In this document: positions 25,278-35,668 of the stretch, one piece after another
Position numbering within the stretch: position 1 is the stretch's first letter
Layout of the letters: every line of letters begins with the position of its first letter
Source: Alteromonadaceae bacterium
GTDB taxonomy: Bacteria > Pseudomonadota > Gammaproteobacteria > Pseudomonadales > Cellvibrionaceae
Assembly: GCA_002746115.1 (NCBI GenBank)
Contig: NVXL01000001.1
Coordinates: forward strand, 126,447 to 188,854
Direction: 5' to 3'
Length of the DNA stretch: 62,408 nucleotides
Translations under genes and position numbers: made by a program
Notes under the pieces: model-generated
What the model was told of the DNA's origin: nothing
What the model saw: only the letters and a program-made list of their open reading frames with translations
Database searches by the model: none

Positions 25278-27770
25278 TTATCCGCATACACTAGAGGTAA
25301 TGGGTGTTGGGTCTGCCACGTCTGTCGCTGAAGTAACATTCTGCTTTGGTGGTTTAAAGAGTATTTGGGTAATATCCTTAGCGACTTGTGGTTGACTAAA
25401 AAAGAAGCCCTGGTAACTGTGCAGAGGTTTATCTTTTAACAACTCCCACTGTTGATGTGTTTCGATACCTGTAACGATAGTGTCGATCTGTAAGGTCTTG
25501 GCCATTGCAATAATGCCGTCAATAAATAATTCCTCGCGTTTGGTGCCAGGGAGCTTTTCGACAAAGCTACGGTCAATCTTTACGGTATCAATTGGGAACT
25601 GATTTAAATAATTCAGCGACGCATAGCCAGTACCGAAATCGTCTAATACGATTGAGAACCCCATGGCTTTTAAGCTTCGGAGTGTCTCAAGAATGGATTG
25701 ATCTTTGAGTGCCAATAAAGGCTCTGTGATTTCTATGTCCACCTGTGAGGCATCAATGCCGTGCCTTTCTAGGTTTTTTTCTAAGGTATCAGTGAGTAAT
25801 TTACCTTGATCGAACTGACGTGTTGAGAGGTTGATGCTCAGGCGCAAGAGGGGGGAAATGCTGTGTTGCCAGCGTTTAAATTGTTTACAGGCTTCGCCGA
25901 GTAACCATTCAAAGACAGGGAAAATCAAACGAGTGTCTTCGAGTATAGGGATAAACTCTAATGGTGAGATTAAACCGAGTTGCTTGCTCTTGCAGCGCAA
26001 TAATACTTCGAGCGCGCAGATTTTTCCGTTGCCAAACTCGACTCTGGGTTGATAGCACAAGTAAAACTCTTTGTCTTGCAGAGCCCGCTTCATCGCGCTT
26101 TCTAGCGTCCTACGGCGTTTGCTCTTATTGTTAAGTTCTTCGGTGAAGTATTGGAAGTTATTACGGCCTTTGTCCTTGGCTAAATACAAGGCTGAGTCGG
26201 CATTACGCATGATGGTCTGAATGTCCGTGCCGTCTTTAGGGTAAATAGCAATACCGACGCTGACACCGATTTGCACCGTGCCTTTGAATAATTTGATGGG
26301 CGTATCTAGGGCGTCAATTAATTTCTGTGCGACAACCGCACAGCCTCTGCCATCGGCAACATTGGAACTAAGTAATATGTTGAACTCATCACCACCGATT
26401 CGGCCAACGCTATCGGAATCTCTGCAAACACTTTGGATTTTTTTACCGACAATACTCAGTAGTTCATCGCCAGCATCATGGCCGAACGCGTCATTAACGG
26501 CTTTGAAACGATCTAAGTCCAGCGCAAGTAGGGCGATTTGAGTGTTGTTACGCTTGGCTAAATCCATATTCTGCATGAGTTGTGCGTTAAACAAAGCGCG
26601 ATTCGATAAGCCTGTTAATGGGTCATACAAGGCTTGGGATTGCAGTTTTTCGTTCGCTTGCTCAAGTGAGCGTCGCTTCTCCGCAAGTAGGCTGTTGTCT
26701 TGCAGTAATATGGCTTGGCTGTGATCACTGAGGGTGAACTGAGTGAAGATAAAGCTGCGTACTTGACCGCTTTGGTCATTAATATCAAAGACTTGCTTAC
26801 CGTCTTTCTTTTCTAGATCCTCAATGGCAGCAAAGATGCTAGGGCATTGCTCAATGATATCCACCATGATTTCGTTTATGGGTAGATAAGAGGACAAGGA
26901 TCGCTTGATAAAGCCAATTTGCATTTGCTCAGCAATTTGCTCAAAGAAGTTGAAATGCTGATTTTGGTACATGGCTAGCGCCATATTGACGATGGTGCGA
27001 ATACGTAGATGAAAAATATTAATGGGTTCATCGTCGTAGAGAATATCGAGAGCGCCGGATTTGAGCGCTTCTTCCGGAATACCATCTCGTGTCGTATAGA
27101 TGACGACGATACTACCCGAAGTGGCTTGTGTACTCATCAGCTTGCGAATCAGGGTTTGCCCAGTATCGTTTGCCATCAAATAGTTAACGATGATAACCAG
27201 TTGTTGATGTCGTTTAGCAATACCAAGACTTTGCTCAATCGAATTGGCCGAATATACACGATACCCTTGTTGGCGCAGTGCGTTTGAAAACTTATCGCTG
27301 AGCGTGGGCGTATTATCAGCGAGTAAAATGTTTACATGAGTGTCATGTGCGCTGCGGGCTTTGGGGTGTTGCCTTGGAGCATGGCAGCGAGACAAAAATT
27401 GGGTGATACGGGCGGGGAGCTCATCCATTTTGGCTTCAAATTGCCATTCAATAGGAGAGGCAATTTCAGGGAACAATTCGTAATCTGATTGCTTTGCGTC
27501 GTTGGAATATATCAGTAAGGGTGGTGGCTCGCCTTTCGATAGTGCTCGTAAACGTTTAACAAACTGCTCTCCAGTGGCATCTTTTAACTGCCAGCTGACG
27601 ATAATGGCATCGTACTGCAGTCCGTGCTCCGCAGTTCTTAAGTAACGATCTATGCCTGATTGGGAGTCAGTCGCAATATCGACATTGACGCTATTTTCGC
27701 TTAAACCTTCCTTTAAGTAGCCACTAGCGTCATCTGAACTTTCTACAACTAACACATGATAGTCTTTCAC
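25278..27770 (-). CDS. Dual pseudo-receiver GGDEF-EAL protein
   Basis: An 830-residue cytoplasmic protein. It begins with two receiver-like domains. The first (residues 1-125) has Ser where the phosphorylated Asp should be (AIIVSWQLKD). The second (about 145-265) has Asn (VIIVNYLMAN). A linker with a PAS-like region follows, then a GGDEF domain with intact RIGGDEFN and an RDSD inhibitory site five residues before it. The EAL domain at the end has EVLLR in place of EALLR but keeps SINLSTRQF, IEITE, DDFGTGYASL, VKIDRSF and SYQGFFFS. Both cyclase and phosphodiesterase activities are thus possible, with classical phosphorylation of the receivers excluded. It is convergent with the Hpt/HD-GYP gene. 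Confidence 0.9.
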   Translation of the reverse strand: MKDYHVLVVESSDDASGYLKEGLSENSVNVDIATDSQSGIDRYLRTAEHGLQYDAIIVSWQLKDATGEQFVKRLRALSKGEPPPLLIYSNDAKQSDYELFPEIASPIEWQFEAKMDELPARITQFLSRCHAPRQHPKARSAHDTHVNILLADNTPTLSDKFSNALRQQGYRVYSANSIEQSLGIAKRHQQLVIIVNYLMANDTGQTLIRKLMSTQATSGSIVVIYTTRDGIPEEALKSGALDILYDDEPINIFHLRIRTIVNMALAMYQNQHFNFFEQIAEQMQIGFIKRSLSSYLPINEIMVDIIEQCPSIFAAIEDLEKKDGKQVFDINDQSGQVRSFIFTQFTLSDHSQAILLQDNSLLAEKRRSLEQANEKLQSQALYDPLTGLSNRALFNAQLMQNMDLAKRNNTQIALLALDLDRFKAVNDAFGHDAGDELLSIVGKKIQSVCRDSDSVGRIGGDEFNILLSSNVADGRGCAVVAQKLIDALDTPIKLFKGTVQIGVSVGIAIYPKDGTDIQTIMRNADSALYLAKDKGRNNFQYFTEELNNKSKRRRTLESAMKRALQDKEFYLCYQPRVEFGNGKICALEVLLRCKSKQLGLISPLEFIPILEDTRLIFPVFEWLLGEACKQFKRWQHSISPLLRLSINLSTRQFDQGKLLTDTLEKNLERHGIDASQVDIEITEPLLALKDQSILETLRSLKAMGFSIVLDDFGTGYASLNYLNQFPIDTVKIDRSFVEKLPGTKREELFIDGIIAMAKTLQIDTIVTGIETHQQWELLKDKPLHSYQGFFFSQPQVAKDITQILFKPPKQNVTSATDVADPTPITSSVCG

Positions 27771-27908
27771 AATACTGCCTTTCGTGCATCGAGGTTAGGC
27801 AGAGGGTGGGAGGGAGATACCACTGCTAACGGTCTATGTTTATTCCATTTGATTTATTCTATTTGTATCCTATTCCGGCTACTTCAATAACCTGAGGGTA
27901 GTTTAACC

Positions 27909-29084
27909 CTAGCTTTCTTTCGCCGCCACTTTTGGCTTATATTTTATGATTTTAACCAAAAGCCCCATTCGGGGGTGGTCGATGTAGTGTAACTCTTTAC
28001 TGCGCATACGTCTTGTTTGTTGCATTTGGGTAATGTGGCGAATAACGTAGGGCTTTTCTGTGTAAACACTAAAGTCTTGCAGGTTGCTAGGTGAGGTGAC
28101 GTCTCCGAAGTTAAAACGATAGCTAGAGAGTTGGGGTTGCCAACCACTGTTCAAGTTGCGGTTGGGCTTGGTGCTGTCGATACTATTGTTGTAGATGCTG
28201 GTGCCATTTCCGAGGTTTACCTGGATGCCTTGTTGGCCGCTTTGCTCGGCGTTTATGAGGGGGGATAGCGCTAGGTCAGCTGACAAGGTCTGCATTTGTA
28301 GCATTACTGGTAATTCCGGCAGGGCAGGCCAATGCTCAGATACTTGACCGTAATTCGCTTCAAATTCACTCATCCATAAATTGGTTTGAATATGAAGGTA
28401 GCGTTTCACACCTAAAACAATGCTGCCTTCGAGCTCTTTATGTTTTTCGTAGCTTTTGCCGCCTTGGATGATGATTGCTTGCGCGTGTTTGGGGTCTTTC
28501 ATAGGTTGGCGCCAAGTCTCATGGAATAGCACCCGCAGCCGTTGTGAGCGTTCAATCGCGCGAGCTTCATCGCTGAGTTCGCGCTCTGAGGCCTCAAGTA
28601 ATATGAACGGTTGTTCTTTGGGGAATATGCGTTTCTGTTCCGCGTCTATCATTGTTTGGATTAATTTGCGGTTAAGCGGGTCGACTAGGTCGTTATCCTT
28701 AATAGTGGCGAGCAATGCTTTGTTTGTGTTGTCGCTGGTCTCGGTTTTTAACGGAGCACCACCGGTTAACCGCGCGTGCTCTTCAGTTAAGGCTTGCGCT
28801 TCAATGGCGGCTTCTAGCAATAGTGAATCCTGCAGGTGCTGAAGCCTAGGTGGGTAGGATAGTGCGATGTTTTTAGACCAAACCTCTCCTTCTGCGCTTT
28901 GCTGACGTTTAAATATGATGACTTCGACTTGATACCAATCAGAGAAATACTCCTCGATTAAGGCTTCTTCCGACTGGGGTGGCGCCTGCGCCCAAGCGGT
29001 GGACACCACGCTAAAGAAGGCTAATGCTGTGCTAATTGGTCGCCAGGGCAGGCTACGGTACCATTTGTTCATGTCAACTAGCAT
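27909..29084 (-). CDS. csiV: CsiV family envelope protein
   Basis: A 391-residue exported protein. An Arg/Lys-poor N-terminus and hydrophobic stretch (STALAFFSVVSTAWA) end in an AQAPP site, so it has a signal peptide. The domain opens with DWYQVEVIIFKRQ, the CsiV signature (PF10972), and ends with the conserved ELHYIDHPRMGLLVKI. In Shewanella CsiV is a small periplasmic partner implicated in peptidoglycan-related processes. The first ATG at 29084 lies 2 bp after the mfd stop codon, and a second in-frame ATG at 29072 fits the signal peptide equally well. The pairing with mfd is conserved in pseudomonads. Confidence 0.85.
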   Translation of the reverse strand: MLVDMNKWYRSLPWRPISTALAFFSVVSTAWAQAPPQSEEALIEEYFSDWYQVEVIIFKRQQSAEGEVWSKNIALSYPPRLQHLQDSLLLEAAIEAQALTEEHARLTGGAPLKTETSDNTNKALLATIKDNDLVDPLNRKLIQTMIDAEQKRIFPKEQPFILLEASERELSDEARAIERSQRLRVLFHETWRQPMKDPKHAQAIIIQGGKSYEKHKELEGSIVLGVKRYLHIQTNLWMSEFEANYGQVSEHWPALPELPVMLQMQTLSADLALSPLINAEQSGQQGIQVNLGNGTSIYNNSIDSTKPNRNLNSGWQPQLSSYRFNFGDVTSPSNLQDFSVYTEKPYVIRHITQMQQTRRMRSKELHYIDHPRMGLLVKIIKYKPKVAAKES

Positions 29085-29086
29085 GA

Positions 29087-32000
29087 TTAACTCGCTTTTT
29101 TAAGGTGTTTAAACAGTGTATGCACGGCTTGCAAACGCTTGTCACTTGATTGCATGTCAAAGGTAAACTTTAAATGATTGGCACCTTCGAGGCGGTAGTG
29201 CTGCGGTTGATTTTGAACCAGCTTAACAATATTTAAAGGTTCGACTTTGGTATCTTCAGAAAATTCAATACGGCCTTGGCTGGCACCAGCATCAATTTTA
29301 CTGACTCCAAGGCTTTCCGCTTCAAAGCGTAGTTTACTTTGGAGGAATAAGTTTTTCGTAGCGCTCGGTAGTAGGCCAAAGCGATCGATCATCTCAATTT
29401 GCAAGGCTTCGAGCTGGCTTTCATTCGTGGTTGAGGCGATGCGTTTGTAGAGTGTTAAGCGAGTATGGATATCAGGGAGGTAATCCGCTGGAATTAAGGC
29501 CGGTATGCGCAGGTTCATATCAACGGTGGTGGCGTAAGGTTTTTCTAGGTCGATTTCACGTCCGCTTTGAATGGCTTTGACGGCTCGGTCGAGCATATCC
29601 ATATATAGAGAGAAGCCGATCGTTTGAATCTGACCGCTCTGCTCATCGCCTAATAATTCACCTGCACCGCGAATTTCCATATCGTGTGAAGCAAGCATAA
29701 AGCCTGCACCGAGCTCTTGCGCTTCACTGATGGCTTCGAGCCGTTTGTGGGCGTCAGCGGTAATGTTACGTTTGTTTGGAGCCATTAAATAAGCGTAAGC
29801 TTGATGATGTGAGCGGCCAACACGTCCGCGTAATTGGTGTAGTTGGGCGAGGCCAAAGGTGTCGGCTCTGTCAATAATAATGGTGTTGGCATTGGGCACA
29901 TCAATACCGGTTTCAATAATTGTTGTACAAACCAAGATGTTAAAACGTTTGTGGTAAAAATCGGACATGACCGATTCGAGGTCTCGCTCACGCATTTGGC
30001 CGTGGCCAATTCTTACTCGCGCTTCAGGCACCAGCACCTCTAGATTTGCCGCAATTTTTTCAATATCTTTCACTTCGTTGTGCAGGTAGTAAACCTGTCC
30101 GCCGCGCATTATCTCTCTTAATATGGCCTCTTTGATAATGTTTTGGTCGCTTTCGCGTACAAAGGTTTTTACCGATAGTCGTTTGGCTGGCGGTGTGGCG
30201 ATAATGGACAGGTCACGAATGCCGTTCATAGACATGTTTAAGGTGCGCGGAATTGGCGTTGCCGTCATGGTTAATATGTCGATGTCGGTACGTAGCGCCT
30301 TCATGGCTTCTTTTTGGCGAACGCCAAATCGGTGCTCTTCATCGATAATCATCAAACCAAGGTTGGCGTATTTAATACTGCCTTGAATAAGCTTGTGAGT
30401 ACCGACAATTAAATCGACCTTGCCAGCTTCCAGTCGCTTTATAACGTCGTTGGATTCTTTGGTGCTTCTAAACCGTGAAAGAACCTCAATATTGACGGGC
30501 CAATCGGCAAAGCGGTCTTTGAAATTCTCATAGTGCTGTTGAGCCAACAATGTCGTCGGTACCATAATGGCTACTTGCTTGCCGTTCTGTACGGCAATAA
30601 AAGCGGCGCGCATCGCGACCTCGGTCTTACCGAAGCCAACGTCACCGCAAACCAGTCTATCCATTGGTTGTGGCGAGAGCATATCGTCAACTACAGCGAT
30701 GATGGCGGCTTGCTGATCTGGCGTTTCTTCAAATGGAAATCCGGCGGAGAAAATTTCGTAATCTTGCTTAGGTTTTGTATAGGCGAAACCGATCTTGGCT
30801 TTGCGCTTGGCGTAGATGTCGAGCAGATCTGCCGCAACATCGCGGATTCTTTCTACGGCTTTGCGTTTAGCTTTTTGCCATAGCTCATTGCCTAGTCGGT
30901 GCAGGGGAGCGTGGTCTTCACCTGAGCCGCTGTAGCGGCTAATCAGATGCAGGTTAGCGACGGGGACGTAGAGTTTGGCCTCGTTAGCATATAACAGCAC
31001 TAAAAATTCCTCTGCCTGACCATCATGTTCAATAGTTTGCAGCCCTTTATAGCGCCCTACGCCATGATCGATGTGGACTACCGGTGCTTCGAGTTTGAGC
31101 TCGGTGAGGTTCTTGACGATATTGTCATGTTCCTCATTGCTGGTTTTACGTCGACGTGTTTGACGTATTTGAGTTCCAAATAATTGTGACTCTGCAATAA
31201 TTAGTACGGCTGGATCTGCGCTACTAATGCCGTGATCTAGGTCGGCAATGGTGATGGCGATCGGGGAGCTGCTGTTTAAAAAGGTATGTATGTTGTCGAT
31301 ATCATCGGGTTCGACATCGATTTTACGCAAATGCTCTTTGAGTATTTCGCGTCGTCCGTTCGACTCAGCACAAAAAATAACCCGCTTCTCAGTGTTATAT
31401 AATAGCTGTTCGACGTTGTGGAGTGGATTGTTTGCTCGGCTGTCAATTTCGACTAAAGGCGGGGGGGTGACATCGAAATTGATCGTGCCGAGCTTTGCTT
31501 CAAGTGCGTTGGTGTGCAACGTGATACGGGGGAATTGCTTGAGCTGACCAAATAACTCGTTAACCGGTAAAAATATTTCATGCGGCGGCAATATCGGTCT
31601 TTCTGGGTCAACGCAGCGCTCTTCATAACGATGTGTGGCTTCGCGCCAAAACTCTTCATAAGCGTCCTCAAACCCATCATTGACTAAGATCTGAGTGTTT
31701 TCTGGTAAATAGTCGAGCAGTGTTGCGGTACTTTCAAAAAACAGTGGTAGAAAATACTCAACACCTGAGGGAGATAGGCCCGAATTAACATCTTGGTAAA
31801 CTGGGCAGCGCTTATGCTGAACATCGAATTTTTCGTGCCAATTGTGGCGAAAGCGCTGGCAGCTCTCTTCGTCGAGCGGGCATTCTTGCCCGGGTAAAAG
31901 CTCAATGTCATTGACTTGGCATATTGTTCGTTGCGTCTCTGGGTCAAATTTACGCAGTGATTCGATTTCGTCGTCAAATAACTCCACTCGATAGGAGCTG

Positions 32001-32545
32001 TCGCTTCCCATTGGGAAGACATCAATGAGTGAGCCACGTAAAGCAAATTCACCGTGCTGGTGAACCGTGTCGACGTGGCTGTAGCCGGCAAAGACCAATT
32101 GTTGGCGAAACCTTTCGCGGTCGAGCCGTTCACCGTTTTTGATCACTAGGCTTTTTGACAGAATGTACGATTGAGGTACAAGGCGCTGCGCTAATGTCTG
32201 GGCTGATACGATGACCAGCGAGCGCTCAGCTTTTGCCAGTTGATAAAGGCAGCGCATACGATCTGAAATAATGTCTTGATGTGGCGAAAACGTATCATAA
32301 GGGAGTGTCTCCCAATCAGAAAATAATACCACTTCAGGAGCGTTTTCCTGACCGTCAATATAACTCTCGATATCACTTTGTAGCCTTGCGGCGACCGTCA
32401 TGTTTTGCACTATCAATAATGTGCAGCCGGAATGGGCGCATGCGCGAGATGCGACAGCCAGACCGAGACTACTACCGAGTAAGTTGCCCCAATGTTGTTT
32501 ATCACCAGGTTTGCCGCAAGGCGGCGGAGAAATCGGACTACTCAT
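29087..32545 (-). CDS. mfd: Transcription-repair coupling factor Mfd
   Basis: ATP-driven translocase that removes stalled RNA polymerase at lesions and recruits UvrA. Domains in order are an N-terminal UvrB-like region (FSDWETLPYDTFSPHQDI), the RNA-polymerase interaction domain (VVHIDHGVGRYKGLQ), the helicase core with Walker A GDVGFGKTEVA and DEEH box (IIDEEHRFGV), the TRG motif region (LHQLRGRVGRS), and the C-terminal inhibitory domain. From the ATG at 32543-32545 the protein has 1152 residues, matching E. coli (1148). Two upstream in-frame starts (32599, 32722) would add up to 59 residues of unlike composition. The start is the least certain point. Confidence 0.95.
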   Translation of the reverse strand: MSSPISPPPCGKPGDKQHWGNLLGSSLGLAVASRACAHSGCTLLIVQNMTVAARLQSDIESYIDGQENAPEVVLFSDWETLPYDTFSPHQDIISDRMRCLYQLAKAERSLVIVSAQTLAQRLVPQSYILSKSLVIKNGERLDRERFRQQLVFAGYSHVDTVHQHGEFALRGSLIDVFPMGSDSSYRVELFDDEIESLRKFDPETQRTICQVNDIELLPGQECPLDEESCQRFRHNWHEKFDVQHKRCPVYQDVNSGLSPSGVEYFLPLFFESTATLLDYLPENTQILVNDGFEDAYEEFWREATHRYEERCVDPERPILPPHEIFLPVNELFGQLKQFPRITLHTNALEAKLGTINFDVTPPPLVEIDSRANNPLHNVEQLLYNTEKRVIFCAESNGRREILKEHLRKIDVEPDDIDNIHTFLNSSSPIAITIADLDHGISSADPAVLIIAESQLFGTQIRQTRRRKTSNEEHDNIVKNLTELKLEAPVVHIDHGVGRYKGLQTIEHDGQAEEFLVLLYANEAKLYVPVANLHLISRYSGSGEDHAPLHRLGNELWQKAKRKAVERIRDVAADLLDIYAKRKAKIGFAYTKPKQDYEIFSAGFPFEETPDQQAAIIAVVDDMLSPQPMDRLVCGDVGFGKTEVAMRAAFIAVQNGKQVAIMVPTTLLAQQHYENFKDRFADWPVNIEVLSRFRSTKESNDVIKRLEAGKVDLIVGTHKLIQGSIKYANLGLMIIDEEHRFGVRQKEAMKALRTDIDILTMTATPIPRTLNMSMNGIRDLSIIATPPAKRLSVKTFVRESDQNIIKEAILREIMRGGQVYYLHNEVKDIEKIAANLEVLVPEARVRIGHGQMRERDLESVMSDFYHKRFNILVCTTIIETGIDVPNANTIIIDRADTFGLAQLHQLRGRVGRSHHQAYAYLMAPNKRNITADAHKRLEAISEAQELGAGFMLASHDMEIRGAGELLGDEQSGQIQTIGFSLYMDMLDRAVKAIQSGREIDLEKPYATTVDMNLRIPALIPADYLPDIHTRLTLYKRIASTTNESQLEALQIEMIDRFGLLPSATKNLFLQSKLRFEAESLGVSKIDAGASQGRIEFSEDTKVEPLNIVKLVQNQPQHYRLEGANHLKFTFDMQSSDKRLQAVHTLFKHLKKAS

Positions 32546-33116
32546 AGATAAATGGCCAAAGTAGGCGTTGAAATTATAAGGATACAGTGAATGCTGCATC
32601 GCTAAGCTTGCATGTGCGTAAAGTTCGCGTATTCTAGCGGTCTTTGTTGCCCTTAAAAAGCGCGTGTTCGTAGAAATAGGATAATTAGCCTGCGATCTTG
32701 CGATAATACCGCAAAACACCAAATTGTATTTGAAAACAATAACCTAATCGATAAATGCTTGCATTTAGCTGGCTAAAATCGCTTGAAATCCGTATAGTTA
32801 GCGCGATTTTTTGGTGCGAGTTGCGCTCAATAAATGAGTGTTGGCTAAGCTTGCGCGGCGCAAAGGCCATGAAATATCGGTGATCGGGCGAGTATTGACC
32901 AGTTTGGCAACGATCCATGATTAACATCATGCGTTTTATTCGTTGTGAACGAATACTTATTTGTTTTAAATCGCTTGTGCATTATCCATAAGTGGCGCCC
33001 CGCTTTGATCGAGGTTCAGAAGCTTCGATAGGTTTACCCATACAGATTCCACCCTTATCCGTTTTGTCTAGGCGGGTAAAGGTTTATTTTTTAACTTTTA
33101 AATTAGGCTCGTATGT
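32546..33116. other. Divergent mfd-nqrA intergenic region with overlapping palindromes
   Basis: A 571-bp gap serving as promoter region for mfd and nqrA. It contains TAAATGC-TT-GCATTTA (32752-32767, 7-bp arms) and, overlapping it, TTTAGC-TG-GCTAAA (32764-32777, 6-bp arms). A -10-like TATAGT lies at 32793-32798 downstream of them. The nqrA start at 33117 has AGG 10 bp upstream. I see no gene here. Confidence 0.5.
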
Positions 33117-34460
33117 ATGATTAATATCCATCGAGGATTGGATTTACCCATTACTGGGGTACCCCAGCAATCCATTGAAGATGGCCCAAATATTCGATCT
33201 GTTGCGCTAATCGGTTTTGATTACCATGGTATGAAACCGACAATGGCTGTGCAGGTTGGAGATAAAGTAAAAGTTGGGCAACTTCTTTTTTCCGACAAAA
33301 AAACCGAAGGTGTGAAGTACACCTCACCTGCAAGTGGCACTGTTGCCGCGATTAATCGTGGGCAACAGCGTGTTTTTCAATCTATCGTCATTGATGTCGA
33401 TGGTGATGAGAAAATTGCGTTTAAACAATATGGTGCAGCTGAGCTTTCTGGGCTCGACCGCCAAAGTGTTGTAGATAATTTAGTCGAATCAGGCTTGTGG
33501 ACCGCGTTGCGCTCACGTCCATATAGCAAGGTTCCTGCAGTTAGTGCGACGACTGCGTCTATATTTGTTTCTGCAATGGATACCAATCCGTTAGCAGCAG
33601 ATGCGCAATTAGTGATTAAAGCTAAGTCCGAGGCGTTTAACCAAGGCTTGCAAGTACTGTCTCGCTTAACTGACGATAAGGTTTATGTTGGTCAAGCACC
33701 AGGCAGTGACTTAGGCACAGCTGGTGTTGAAAACGTCGTTTACGAAAGTTTCTCCGGCCCTCACCCGGCAGGTAACGTCGGTACGCATATTCATTATTTG
33801 GCGCCAGCCAGTTTGAATAAGCCTGCGTGGACGGTTGGCTATCAAGATGTCATCGCGATTGGGGAGTTGTTTGCCTCAGGTACGCTAAATACTGAGCGTG
33901 TGATCTCGCTTGCCGGCCCTCAGGTTGAAAGCCCGACTTTAGTGCGCACCCGTATTGGCGCTAGCTTGGAAGAGCTAACGGCTGGAAAATTAAAGTCCGG
34001 TGAAAACCGTATTGTTTCTGGTTCCGTATTTGGTGGTCGTACTACTAATGGGGCTGTTGCCTTTTTAGGGCGTTATCATCAGCAAGTGAGCGTCTTGCTT
34101 GAAGGCCGTGAACGACCATTTATGCACTATGTTGGTTTAGGTACGAACCGGTTTTCTTCTATTGGTGTTTACTTGTCTAAACTATTTAGCGGTAAAAAGT
34201 TCAACTTCACAACCTCAACGAATGGCAGTGAGCGTGCCATGGTACCCATTGGTATGTACGAAAAAATTATGCCAATGGATATTTTACCTACGCAGTTACT
34301 GCGCTCATTAATAGTTGGTGATACAGATATGGCGCAGAAGCTTGGGTGCCTAGAGCTGGACGAAGAAGACTTGGCTTTGTGTACTTTTGTTTGCCCAGGC
34401 AAATACGAATACGGCCCAATTCTTCGCGATAATTTAACGCGAATAGAGAAAGAGGGCTAG
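33117..34460 (+). CDS. nqrA: Na+-translocating NADH:quinone reductase subunit A
   Basis: A 447-residue peripheral subunit beginning [16 protein letters not shown], as the family does. It binds quinone and lacks transmembrane segments. Typical segments are [26 protein letters not shown] and SGSVFGGR. Na+-NQR is the sodium-pumping complex I alternative of many marine bacteria. It is the first gene of the operon nqrABCDEF-apbE-nqrM, with very short spacers throughout, so the subunits are expected to be made together. Confidence 0.97.
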   Translation: MINIHRGLDLPITGVPQQSIEDGPNIRSVALIGFDYHGMKPTMAVQVGDKVKVGQLLFSDKKTEGVKYTSPASGTVAAINRGQQRVFQSIVIDVDGDEKIAFKQYGAAELSGLDRQSVVDNLVESGLWTALRSRPYSKVPAVSATTASIFVSAMDTNPLAADAQLVIKAKSEAFNQGLQVLSRLTDDKVYVGQAPGSDLGTAGVENVVYESFSGPHPAGNVGTHIHYLAPASLNKPAWTVGYQDVIAIGELFASGTLNTERVISLAGPQVESPTLVRTRIGASLEELTAGKLKSGENRIVSGSVFGGRTTNGAVAFLGRYHQQVSVLLEGRERPFMHYVGLGTNRFSSIGVYLSKLFSGKKFNFTTSTNGSERAMVPIGMYEKIMPMDILPTQLLRSLIVGDTDMAQKLGCLELDEEDLALCTFVCPGKYEYGPILRDNLTRIEKEG

Positions 34461-34462
34461 GC

Positions 34463-35668
34463 ATGAAGATATTACGTAAAGTTCTTGATGATATGGAGCC
34501 CCACTTTCATAAAGGTGGTAAATACGAGAGCTGGTTTGCGTTGTACGAAGCGGTAGATACCGTTTTCTATCAACCAAACACTGTTACTCGTACAAGTGCT
34601 CACGTACGCGACGGTATTGACCTGAAGCGTATTATGATTTTGGTTTGGGCTTGCGCCTTTCCGGCTATGTTCTACGGTATGTACAACCTTGGTTGGCAAG
34701 CCAATACTATTTTGGCTGATATGGCCGTGCCTCCTGCGGATACGTGGCGCACGACTTTGATTGGTCTCTTTGCGGGTAATGACCCTTCCAGTATTTGGGA
34801 TAACTTTATCTATGGTGCCGCGTATTTTGTGCCCATTTACATGGTTGTCTTTTTTGTTGGTGCTTTCTGGGAAGTGCTCTTTGCCATGAAACGTGGCCAT
34901 GAGATTAACGAAGGTTTCTTCGTGACATCTATTCTGTTCGCCTTAACCTGTCCCCCAAGTTTGCCTTTGTGGCAAGCCGCGCTAGGCATTAGCTTTGGTG
35001 TTGTGATTGGTAAAGAGGTATTCGGCGGTACCGGTAAAAACTTCCTTAACCCCGCGTTAACTGGCCGTGCGTTTTTGTTTTTTGCATATCCAGCTTATAT
35101 GTCAGGCGATCAAGTTTGGACTGCGGTTGATGGTTACACCGGTGCGACTGCGTTGTCGGTTGCCGCTCAGGACGGCATGGAGGCTCTAACGGCTCAAATG
35201 TCTTGGTTCGATGCCTTCTTTGGTCAAATGCAAGGTTCCATTGGTGAAGTGTCTACACTCGCGATTATGTTAGGCGGTATAGTTTTGCTGATTTCAGGTG
35301 TTGCCTCACTGCGAATTGTGCTGGGTGTTGTTGTTGGCACTACCTTAACCTCGCTGTTATATGGCGCGGTGGGTGATGCTGGTTCTAACCCGATGTTTGC
35401 GATGCCTTTCTATTGGCATTTTGTCGTTGGTGGTTTTGCCTTTGGCACCTTCTTTATGGCGACTGACCCCGTTTCGGCTTCGATGACAAATAAAGGTAAG
35501 TGGTTTTTTGGGGGGCTGATTGGTTTTATGGTTATCACCATTCGTGTAGTGAACCCCGCCTTCCCTGAAGGAATGATGTTGGCCATCCTATTCGCCAATA
35601 TATTTGCGCCTTTGATGGATCATTTTGTGGTTCAAGGCAATATTAAGAGGAGATTGGCTCGTGGCTAG
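34463..35668 (+). CDS. nqrB: Na+-translocating NADH:quinone reductase subunit B
   Basis: A 401-residue integral membrane subunit with about ten hydrophobic helices. FMN is attached covalently to a threonine near the GATA of [10 protein letters not shown] (Thr229 here). The helix [14 protein letters not shown] and the cytosolic N-terminal region match the family. Start codon ATG lies 2 bp after the nqrA stop. The last 8 bp overlap the nqrC start region. Confidence 0.97.
   Translation: MKILRKVLDDMEPHFHKGGKYESWFALYEAVDTVFYQPNTVTRTSAHVRDGIDLKRIMILVWACAFPAMFYGMYNLGWQANTILADMAVPPADTWRTTLIGLFAGNDPSSIWDNFIYGAAYFVPIYMVVFFVGAFWEVLFAMKRGHEINEGFFVTSILFALTCPPSLPLWQAALGISFGVVIGKEVFGGTGKNFLNPALTGRAFLFFAYPAYMSGDQVWTAVDGYTGATALSVAAQDGMEALTAQMSWFDAFFGQMQGSIGEVSTLAIMLGGIVLLISGVASLRIVLGVVVGTTLTSLLYGAVGDAGSNPMFAMPFYWHFVVGGFAFGTFFMATDPVSASMTNKGKWFFGGLIGFMVITIRVVNPAFPEGMMLAILFANIFAPLMDHFVVQGNIKRRLARG

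Noticed and set aside
32546-32722. N-terminal extension of Mfd by up to 59 residues
   Set aside because: It lacks family similarity and the ATG at 32543-32545 gives the usual length.
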